This document shows positions 48,701 through 60,700 of a stretch of DNA of 64,000 bases, in pieces (the first letter of the stretch is position 1; every line of letters starts with the position of its first letter). A program made the position numbers and the translations under genes. Origin of the DNA: Patiria pectinifera. Its lineage: Eukaryota; Echinodermata; Asteroidea; Valvatida; Asterinidae. Below the pieces are notes generated by a model. That model was not told the DNA's origin. It was given only the letters and a program-made list of their open reading frames with translations, and searched no databases. The DNA lies in contig CM057129.1 of NCBI GenBank assembly GCA_029964075.1, forward strand, positions 24,419,430-24,483,429, written 5' to 3'.

Positions 48701-51700
48701 TACGTGCAATGACAGGCTCCATGATGATAGAGATTTGCTAGTAAACTAGTTCATTTTCAGTTGCTACACCACAACTTACGCCACCCAAAAGGAATGCGCA
48801 AGTTATGCCGTAGTGGGTTGTGCAAGTCGCATGATGAATCTTTCGTGAAATGTTGCGCAGCGTAAAATATTGCACACCTTGCGCAATAAATTGTGGCACA
48901 AGTGGAGTTACTCCATTGCATAAAGTTTCGTGAATCAGCTGCAGCCTGATAGTGAGATGGTGTGACGCATTTGCATTGGAACTGTTTGTCTTCATCTTTC
49001 AAGCCCTAAGGAGAGTACCTCCCTGGAGAGTCTTGGCCAGCAGATTGTGGAGACTTCTCGGTCTGGTGAGACATTCCACACACCAAGACAGAGATCTAGA
49101 AGCAGAGGTGCAGGAAGGCTGTCTCCATCTACCAGACAGGTAAGTATCACAGAGATGCACTTTGGAACAGATTGCGCCCTTATGGGCTTTATTGTGAACG
49201 CCTTTTTCTTGAAATGAAATGAAAAGTTGGAAGGATCATTAAAACGTAGAATATATTATTATAGTATAGTATAGTGGGACTTTACCATGGACATTTGCAT
49301 GTTCTGATTATAAACATTTGGTCGCCAAAAAAAATCAAAATATTGGAGTTAGTCTTTATTCCAGTGTTTAATTTCATCTACACTGCCTCAAATACAGATA
49401 CTACAGCTGTTGTGGGACCTGGGCCCAATTTCATGGCGGTGCTATGCACACTATTTTCTGCTATAAACACTGCCTCCTCAATTTTATGGAGACCGTAAGC
49501 AAGCACAGCAAAAAGGGGTGCTTATCTCAAAGTAAAATGTTGTTTAAATCGGTTTAAATAAAGGAACAATAGAAATTTCCATGCATGCACAACCATTAGA
49601 AAGAGGACTGAAGATTAGCACAAATATCTGCTATTATTCAGGGCTGTGTTATAAGTGCAACTTTCTGCTGACCGTTCAGCAGCGCCACGAAATAGGGTCC
49701 TGATGTCTTACAGAGAATTGTCATTGACTTTATGAATTACAATGTACAGTATACAAATAATGAATGTTTGTGAGTGCAATAGTAAGAATAATTTCATAAG
49801 GTGACAGATGAAATGTTCCATTCCACGAGGCGAATACTTCAATGACATGTGATCAACGATCCACCAATCAGATGACGGGGATTTATTCAGGTGTTGTATA
49901 ATAGCCCGGTCTGTTGCTGAAAGCTTAGGCCAAAAAAAAAAATAGTTCTGCTTCCGATTACATGCCTTTCAAAAATAGGGTCGGTCGGTCGGAAATTTTT
50001 TTTTTTTTGCCAATTTTTTTTATGCAGATTGAATGGGGTATTCAATTATATGCGAAGTTTTAGCCTGAACTATTTCCATTGCACTACAAAAGCTATACAC
50101 AAAATGGCCACAAAAAGTGAATAAAACCTACCTTAATTATTGTCAATATATTTACGTTCGATAATTCGTAAAAATAATTGTGGGAAATTCAGGTCGTTGG
50201 CACCATAGGCACAACGCTAGTCAAGAAGGGGAGCTGGCCAAAACTCCGAAGTGTGTGATGCACTGTACATGTACATGTGTGGCCCGTGGTGAACGGGTCG
50301 AACATTTCAGGAAACACGCTGCATTGTGTCACTCCAAATACGAGTAGTGCGATCTCAAAATGAACTCGTGAACACGAAAAATACATACACAGACAAGCTA
50401 GATCAAATCTGTGAATTAACTTGCAAACATGTTCTTTCTCCATCGGTGTTTTCTTGGCATTTTTACGATGTCTTTCTCAGCATTTTTACGATGTCGAGTC
50501 CGACCAGTTGACAGAGCACGTGCCTGCGCCTGCTGCATAGCCGGCCATGCTACTGCTAGCGCTATCGATCGCATAGCCGTGCACAGACTAGTTACCGCAT
50601 TTTCATAATTGGCCCCTGCGCGGCGCGGCGGGAACCAGTCGTCGCCGCATTGCGCTTATTACGCACGTGATTATAGACAGCGAAGTAGTTGAATCGCGCA
50701 GCGAATTTGTAAAAATAACGGAGGTTTCTTTTGAAAAAATAGCGAATGTAAGTAAGAAAACAATAAATACAAGCATTTTTTGATGCAAAAGGGTTGTTGA
50801 GAGGTATTTTGTGAAGACAGACAAGACATAAGGTTTTTATTTTTATTTATTCAATTTTTTTTTTTTTGTGTGGAATTGCCGATAAAATTTTTAGGGTCGC
50901 AGCCTAAAAATAGGGTCGGTCGGGTAACCGGAAGCAGAACTATTCTTTTTTTTGGCCTTAACGTATCATGAGTACATAATCAAAAACACAACATTTTAGC
51001 AGTCGTGAACGAATGTGTACCTCTGAAATATTTGCCCTCAGAAAATGGAGGTAATCAATTAACTTTTCCCCGTCCAACTAAAGTAATCTTTTGAAATCAA
51101 ACCAATGTTGCGTTTTCAAAACGACACAAAATGCGAATATTTATTTAAACACAACTCATATTTATATAACAGAAGTTATCAAAATTCACCCAATGAAATT
51201 TTAAAAATGTCTTTATAAGATCTGTGGGTGATTTTTTTTTCTTTTCTTCGTGTAGCTTGCATCCATTCAGAAACATCTCCGTAGGATGGCACAAGCATAT
51301 GAAGAAAAACCTGCCCGAGATGTCATCTTGAAATCTGTTGCAACACAAACGGAGAGAGGTAAGTTATTCCTTTTTCTTTACGAAATCAATCCCCATTCAT
51401 GTTCACATACATGTATGGCTTGATGGCTCTCTGATGAGTGCCCCTGTGAACAACGATACTTCCGACATAGGTAAGCTCAGTTGATAAAGAGTTTGTCGAT
51501 CTCACCGTATTCTGTGACGGGTTCAAATCCTACGCCAGTCCATTTCTTTATTCTCCCAAACCCTGCTATGCCCAGTGCAGTTGGCAAAGAGAATTATGAA
51601 ACCTTTAAAAACATTTTAAATTTGCCTGACTAAAAGGGTTTTGAAATGTGATATACATGTACATCTAATAAATCAAAACGACAAAAATCTTTAAATGATG

Positions 51701-54700
51701 TTTTACGAAGCATTCCCAGATGTGGGAATATTCAATTAATTATGAAGTTTTCATGAAAGCTTGAATCTAGTTTTTTGTATGACTTACATGAGAAGGAGAT
51801 ACCAATGCAGACCACAAACAATCACAGACACATACACAAATCGTGGGACTACGTGAGTTTTAAACTGAAGCTTAATATCAACGAGATTCCCTACAGTGAG
51901 TGGTCATGCTTACCAACGAGACGGGTTACCAATAACAAAGTAGCTACTATCCAAACTAGCATCATCTTCACTGATTGGTGCTTTGTATCTTGAGAAACAC
52001 AGAGAGGAAATAGAAAAAGGGAATGGGTTATATTTTAGACTTGAAGGTTGACATGGTACAGGATTAACAACAAGGAGTTTGGAGGTTGTAAAGTGAATGT
52101 CTTCTGTGAATTGTGTTGGATGGTACGGTATTCTCCTGAATATGAACACACCTCAGTTCCAAATGTCCAGTTCCATGTTACCATGTAGGTCTTTCACAAA
52201 GAACCTTTTCACAGACCCTGCCATGCTAAATATGTAATTTGAATGAAAGGAAGGGGGGGGGTTGCCAAAAAGTTCAGTTTGTCAATAATTATAGTTTCCA
52301 GGTGGCTTCTATGTAATAAAAGTGCAGGAAGGAATGCTTTGCATCTAGGACTAATCAAGTAGGAAGCATGCATTATTCTACACTTCAAATTGCAAAAAGG
52401 CATAAATCTAACAAAAAAGAAAGCAAAATGATAACGCTTCCAAGTAATGGTAAATACTGTTTATTATAAGATGACAAGTATCGAAGTAATGTCTTATTTG
52501 TCCTATCATCTAATGTCTTATTTTTCTGGCCACTTCCCAACTTGTAATAAACACAAAGTCACCTGCGTATGAGTCAAGTCCAGTGAATTTGAAATTGTTA
52601 CTGGCTGCAGTTGATGTGTGACTAACTAGAGTACTATTCACCACTGGAGTAGACCGATCCATTTAAGCATCGCCCTATCATGTTTCAACCAATCACAGCC
52701 ATGATTAACCCTAACTCCCTAGCATGATTTACTAGGAACCATACCCATCCTGGCAAATTACAACACCATATGGGAAACTGTACACACATAGGCCTACATG
52801 TATTTCTGAGTTTCTGGAGGTGTGCCAACCCAATGTAAAAGACTGTCAGTTTAGGGGTACTGTACCCATCCAGACAGATTCCAACAAAACATGCTGTTGG
52901 GGTTTAATGGGTTGAGTTCTATTTAATAGGGTTAATGTACGACATGCGTGCACAAAATCCGACATGCATGCACGTGCATATGTCATGCACGTCTTGAACT
53001 TATGCAGTATGGCGTTGGGAAGATGCCCGTTTTGTTGCCCATGGATCGGTCTGTCCAATGATGGGAAATACATAAAAGTGTAGTTACAATAGTATGTTTA
53101 AACTGGAGACGGGTGGGCACTTTGCGTAATACCATCCAGGTGACCCCTAGAATTGTATGTCTATATTCCAATCAACACTTAGTAGCACAGTATTGGTAAT
53201 TCCTTGAGGCACTTTATCGTACAATCTTTAGAAACTCTCTAAATAGGGAAATTGAAGTGATAGAAAATTCAAAATAATTAAATAGAAGGAACTAAAATCC
53301 ACACATTATCTTGAAAGTTTCTTAATTTACAGGATAGGATGTTAAACGTATGTTAATTTTTAAAAAATGGGAAGTATTGACTGAATTGAACATTGAAATT
53401 TTGGGAGCTTGCTATTAAAATCCTTCATCGATAAATTGATGCTCTTATTTTCTCTGTTGGCTGAAAGCAATTCCTTTTGCAAATGAAGTAAGTGATTTCT
53501 GTAATACCTTGCTTTTGGTGAATATGCACCATGAATTCATTCCTTTCAATCCTTTAATTGAAACTGAAGCTATGTATTTAGGCCTATAGTCCATATGCGA
53601 GTTAAAAACGTATCTGGGCAATTATTGTGCAGTTGTGTTTCATCACTAATTGGTCATATAACTTTATTATTGCTGGTGTTTCTCATGGCCCCTAACCATC
53701 CGGGAATGAGTATAACCTTTACAATATGAATGAAGACAAGCTGGATGCAAGTTTGTAGACAACCAAAAAATGACAACTACAAATATTTATCTGTCTTTTC
53801 AGTCCTTCTTGATAATCAGTATTTACATGTAATTCTTAATTTTTTTTGGTTGCTTTGCGTAAGTATTCTTGAAGTTGCGTAATTATTCTTAAACTGTTTC
53901 AAAATTCAACTAGAGGTTCGCGTTTGTTAAGTTACAAATGCAGAGTGGTTGGGCAGACAATCATTTCATTAGACTCTGCCCAGTTCTAGTTAAACTGTGA
54001 ATGTTTTTGTCAGAATAGAAAAAACATCACGAAAGTTAGCCTTACTTACTTTATCCAATCTGTGGATTTTTTTTTTTAATGTTCCATAGACTTATAATTT
54101 TGGGGGAAAACATAACTTTTGACAGAGAAAGTGTGGACAGTATTGCATATTTCATTTGCCACATTTTTAAAGTTTCCAATATGTCTCTGATAAGAATCAC
54201 AAAAACAAAATTGAAAAAAATATCTGACAAGTTTTGATTTTTCCGTCTTGTTTCTTGTTTTTAGTTCTTCAAGCTAGTATGATAGATACTGGAGTAGGTG
54301 AATTTCTCCTGGATGATGATGTAGCAAGTACTGCATCATCAAATAATACGGCTAGTTGCAGCACTATGACGGACAACACACTCACAGAACAATCTGGTAA
54401 TTATCCATAAGATTTCCTGTTTTTAGTTCGTATCGGCCATTATCTTCAAGCAAGTTTGAATCCTCGATCCTGATTGGTCAATCCGTGCCAACAACAGTGT
54501 GGCATTGTACAAATAATGAATGTTTATGAGTGAAATGGTAAGAATAATTTCATGAGGTGTCCAATGTTTCACCGAATTAAATTATTCTTTCCATTGCATG
54601 CGAATGTGAAACGTTCATTGTTTGTTTTCTACGGTCCATGTCATCTAGGCCCAATTTCACAGCGCTGCTTAACAGTTAGCAGAAAAGTTGTGCTTAGCAT

Positions 54701-57700
54701 AGCAGAAAAATTTGCTAACCTTAAGCACTATTTCAAGGCGTGGATGTGCTAATGGTCGCGCGTGCATGGAGATTTCTATTGTTACGTCACTACGTTAAGC
54801 AAATTTTTCCTCCGAACTAAGCGTGCCTTTTGCTGTGCTTATGCTTACGGTCTCATTGAAATAGACAAAGGCTCTGTTAGCAGAAAATCGTGTGCTTAGC
54901 AGCGCTGTGAAATTGGGCCCTGATTGGTAACTACTGTAATGTGACAGTACACTAGGCATGGAACTGTATTGCAGCCAGATCTGCAGGTGGGGACCGCGGA
55001 CCAATAATTCAATGACATGTGATCAACAATTACCCAGGCCTGCATTGTGTATCACATTTCTACGATGCGCGCTATTCCTGCAGGCTGCATGCACGTGTGC
55101 ATGTAATAGAATTAAAGCTGAAATTAGCAGCATGCATGTGGTCCATTTTTACTGTGTGTTGGGTTTGCTTGAAGATGAATGCTTTATCCCACACATACTG
55201 GAATTTGTATCCTTGTGGAGACATTTCTTTATTCTCGTGTAGTAAAGTTTTCGAGTTTGTAGTTTCAAAATGCTCTTATTTAACCAGAATTAATTTCCTT
55301 GGCTGAAATTCGGACTTAATATCCCTTTTCTAAAACTCTTCCATTTGCGACAGATCAACATACCTTGGAAATTCCTAGTTTTTGAGTAAAATCCATATAT
55401 CTATTTCGTGAAAACCTTGTGGAGACGTATTCATCTATAGAAATTGCCCTGTGGAGACGTATACAATCTTTTGTTCCCTATTGTGTGCATGTCTCCAGAG
55501 GACACGGTATATCAGATCACACATGCTCGTAGAACAAGGGAAATGTATTGCCTCTGTGTGCCACATGCCACTCAGCCTTCGGCCTTGTCACGAAGTGTCC
55601 AAATTTCAAAATGCCCAAAATCCGTCATTCTTGGCCATGACTGTTGTCGTCTGCCATTGACATGCTACAGTGACTAGCCCTAGCCCTTGCCACTGTTTCC
55701 TTCTTTTTCCCCCAGACACAGAACTGAGAGATGTTGGTACCTCACCTCACGTTCCTCTGACCAGATTGGCTCGTAACATCAGCCGTAGGTCCCATGGGAC
55801 AGGCACCAGTGGGCCCTCCATTGCCAGCCTCAAGCAGAGAGTTGCCTCACTTCAACAACAGGTGAGATAGTCATACCATCAAGTCGTTTGGAATACGCCC
55901 GTGTGACAGTCAGTGGATATCATATTGCTCCTGGGCCGTGATCCCTGACTGACAGGGGTACATTGGAGTGCTATGGCCTAGCGGACTCATGCTCTGATGT
56001 TTTAGAGGCAACAGTAGCGTGGGTTCGAGCCGGGATGGACACTTGTGACCTTGAGCAAGGCACTTAACCAACCATTATTGCTTCGTCCTTCGGATGGGAC
56101 GTAAAGCCGTAGGTCCCATGTGTTGTGTAATGCAATGCATGTAAAAGAACCCAGGGACACTTATCGCTAAGAGAAGGGGTTTGCCCCGGTGTTTCTGGTC
56201 TCCTGTATAAACTCCCACACGGAGTATTTAGGAGATGAACCAACCAAGAGCCAAGAACATTGGTAAAGTCATGTCACTCAGAAGTCCACTCAGTGCAACC
56301 ATGGTTATTGTTCATGTGCACTGCAACGGCTCAGTGATCACTGTGGGTTCACTATGGCTGTTGTGAATCCGTTTCCATAATTGGCTTGATTCTCCTCTTT
56401 GAAGCAAAAACAAGCACAACTGCAGTTGTAACTGGTGTGGTGACAGTCTGCTGAAAGGCAGTGAACCATTTTCAGAACCAGTTCATGCTGGGATTATTTT
56501 CACAGTGACTGGACCCAGGCATGGGACTGTTTTCACGAACCTCGATCCCAGATGGGTTCAGGCTGTCATCTGCGGGTAGCACACCCTGATATTTCCGGCC
56601 TCGCTCGCTGTGAGCAGGCCACTGACACATATTTCTGGCCTCGCTCCCTGCGTGTTTATCCGTCATCTGTTCCGAATGATGTAAAATTGCTGTCTGGGGT
56701 CATGTGTGTTAAACGTACGTGTAATGTGTCATTAGGGAATGTGCGTGAACCGTTGTCAAGCTAGTGAGCCTGACCTAGGAAGGAGTAGAGTTTATATGTC
56801 ATATTTCACCCATGATGTACTTGTGAAATTGTATGAATGCAGTCATAAAGAGCGTGACTAAAATGCCTGATGAGAACAGCCTGTAGACAATGTCATCTGT
56901 GACACCATGCAGACAGGCAAACAAGACAGACATTTCTCAAATTATTTTGGCCCACATCAAACAGGAGTTGTCACACATTAACATGTATTAAACTCCTCCA
57001 TATTTCAAACAGTTGCTGAAAGTCAAAGTCCCGTGACCAAACATTCAGTTTTGTAAACAGATGTGATTTGGTCCATTTGTAAATTTTCAGCCATCTTCCT
57101 ATGTCATTATCATGATTATGTCACTGTCCATCTCATTGTCAATTTTTGTTGTCACTGTCATTGCCATTGTCACTGCCATTGTTGCCTTTATTTTTGCTAT
57201 CGCTGTCACTAGTCAATGTCATTGACGTTGTCATTGTCACTGTCAATATCACGTATCACGGCCATTGTCACCTTCATTGTTGCTGTGGCTGTCACCAGTC
57301 GCTGCCATTGCCATTGTCACTGTCATTATCACCATCATTGTCGCTGTCACCAGACGTTTTCATTGTCATTGACATTGTCACTGCCACTTTCACTTTCACT
57401 GTCATTTTCTTTGTCATTTGATGTCCAGGTGTCTTTGCTGAAGGAGTCTAAGACATCCCTACAGCGGACTGTGAGTGAACAGGAAGATATTACAGAGCAG
57501 CTACAGTCAGATCTGAACCTCTCTAATCAACGACTCAAGATCTCAAGACAAACCATTCAGGTAGGTTCTAACATCCTTGGGGAGGGGGAACCTTTGCTCC
57601 ATCTCCACTATCGGATTCATCCTTTGCTTAAGAATAATTAAGAAACCATTATTGTTTAAATCAAATGGAAATGCTTCGAACTTTGGTTACACATTAGATG

Positions 57701-60700
57701 ATTTGATGTTTCTGACACAGTACATGGGCTATGTTGATCTGGAGTTCCCTTGATCCAGATACCTAAGGGCCCCTTAAGTCAGAGATGAAGCAAAGGTTTC
57801 GACCATCCCCCTTGATTGCTGTGGCCTTGTGTTGTAGTGCATTGAACCCAATAGGTCGTATTGTGGGTTGGAGTCCAGCTTGGGGTTAGGGTGCATGTGT
57901 CCGTGGGCAAGACACTTTGTTACAAATTTCTTCTCCCCATTCAGGAGTAAATGGGTACCCATGAGCTCAGAGATGGTTGTGTTTGATTGAGGTACCATTG
58001 AGCTGTATACTCCCCAGGGAACCGAGATGGTCTGTGGAATGTTTTCATGGGCAGGGTGAATAAAAACGACATATTGCAACATGAGCGGCTATTTATTTTT
58101 TATATTGGTGCTAACTTGCTATGCCTTGCTCCAAACTCCCTGGAACAGGTTCATGTAACTTTGTTATCGTGTTACCTCGCAGTCTCGGTATTTCAGCTTC
58201 ACGATCCCCACTTCCAACTCCGATTGTATATACTTCCGACTTCAAGATCACACTTGAGAATTGAGATTGAACTTCCAATTGAACCCTCTTGTATTCCTTA
58301 AGAGTGTTCTTGAGACCCACCTGAGGAGGTCATGAGTTGAACACTTACATGAGCAAGTCTGCAATGTTTCTTCTCATAGGCAATGGAAAGCGCTGGTATG
58401 CTATACCCTTGAAACCCCCAAGGAAAAAACAAATTCTTCCACATGTTGATGTTTTGGGTTGCAGAGGCTAACAGGTGAACTGGAGGAGAGCAACCGACAG
58501 AGGGCGCTGTTTGAGAAGCAGCTTGAAGACGGAGAGACAGAATCAAAGAGACATTCTGAGAATGAACGCAAGCAGATGGACATCAGGCTCAAGGTTAGAA
58601 CACAGTAAAGAAAAAAAAAATTGTAATAATAATCAATGACATCACTCATTAACCCCAACATTAAGGGGACACTCGGTCCTGAAATCCCCGAAAATGTTAT
58701 GTTTTGGATTGTTTACTTAGCCTATTTCAAACATCTGGTTGAAAGGAAACCAACCTAATATGTCTTAATACCGTTCCCGAGAAAAGACGAAAAAAAACCC
58801 GCTTGTTTACATCGGACATGATGAAGTACGAATACGTTTTTCGTGTCATTCTCAGTGTACGATATACACGTTGTGATCTCGGGAACAGTGGCAGTGACCA
58901 ATCACCAATGCCAAAAAAAAGTGGTTTCTTCAACGTCCGCAAAAGGTGAACACTTTACGAATGAAATCAAAACTAACATCAAAACAGCTCAAATTTATGG
59001 GGTCGCAAAAGTGGACCCTGAAATTTGTTCTCGCATGCATAATACAGGAATAACACAAAAACGCCCAGCTTTGAAAGGATAGTTGTGTGGATGTTTTTTA
59101 TCCTACTTTTAAATGTTATTTCCGATTAACATCATCATCTCGTTCAAAGCGCGTTTTGTAGCCCAATTGGGCTATTCCAGGACCAGTGTCCCTTTAACCA
59201 AATTTCAATAGAGGGATCTTTACATTCAGCTGCCATCTTTGAGGTGTTTTGTTATTTTAATGAACGAGAGGTCCACTTATGCGTATCCCATGCACAACAA
59301 AAAATATTGCATCTCAAAGATTGTTCAAATACCCTTTGGGGTCAGATTCAGAGTTGTAATCGAACCAGTCAGAAGTCAAATCCCAAGTTTATTCACAATC
59401 TCCCCACAAGTAACGAGATGAACGATAACAAAGGAATGCCTTTAATTTGGCTCTAGTTCATTGGTATTGGTCTCTCTCAAGTGACGTCACTTCCTACAGA
59501 TTGCCAGGTGCATTGGCATTTTGAGTGTAAATTTTCCTGACGCACATCGGTAGCGCTGTATTTTGAAGAAATTTTGAAAAACGCACAGGCGTGTTTAGAA
59601 CATTTTGCACACTGCGTGCTCACGCACCTGATGGCTTGAACACTTGTAGTTTTCCTATGAAGATGGCGGCCTGTCAGAGAGACCTATAGTTCGTGAGTTG
59701 ATTTGGGACTAGAGGACTTGGGGTTGACTTGTGGGGGCTTATGGTGACTTGTGACTGACTCAATTACTGATTAGGGTCAAGCATATTAAATCATAGACAA
59801 ATTTTGGCTTAGCCATGTTATTTTTTTATAAGACGATAAAATGTAAACTTTTCAGGGGTGTGAAATCTCAGCTTTAAAGCTGATTTCAGCTTTTGTGTGT
59901 GTTGGATTTCACCCTTTTTTCGGCTTTTTCCCTCACTTGCCGTGTACAAAAGGATAGGAGATTTCCGAAGTTCAACTTTTTTACACCTTTTTCAGCTGTT
60001 TTCAGCTATTTTTATCAGTGGTCACTCACACCCCTGACTTTTACCATTACTGTGTTAGATGAGGTTGAGAGTTAAGACAATCGAGAAGGATTACCTTCCT
60101 AAGGTTGAAACAATTTGAAGATTGTGATGAACATTTTGGAAAATGTTGAAATAAAGGTCAACTTGAATCTGGTAAAATTTTTCTTGTCTGTTTTTGTTGT
60201 CAGGCGCAGTCGGGTGAGGTGTCTCGTCAAGCCAATATAATCAAATCTCTCAAGATGGACCTAGAAGCTAGAGATGCAACTGTGAAAACTCTCCAAGAAA
60301 AGTGGGTAACATTACTGCATCTTGTTGCCCAATGACTTTTTGTTTTATTTCACTTAATCCTTTTTTAAGCAGGGTTATCAAACCTGCACTTGCTGGCACC
60401 ACAATATATTACAGCTTTGGTGAATCGTGGTGTTCAAAGTCTCTGTCAGTTTTTTATCCCCCTCACTTTTCAGCCAAGAAAGGGGGATATTGCAATAGTG
60501 TATTCCATCTGTGTGTCCGTGTGTCCATGTTTTCCATTTTGGTTAGGTTAACTGTTTAGTGCTGTCGTATGAAAAGTCAGACTTCAATCTCAAATTCTCA
60601 GCCAAACTTGGTGACAATAATTTTTGGGTTCGGGGACTACAGATGACTTCAGACATTTGAGGTCAAAGGTCATCTAGGGGTCAAATGAGGTCGTTGTTGA

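Noticed and set aside
57146..57641. Ser/Leu-rich plus-strand frames
   Set aside because: They are translations of the GTCATT-type satellite joined to the real centlein exon at 57429.
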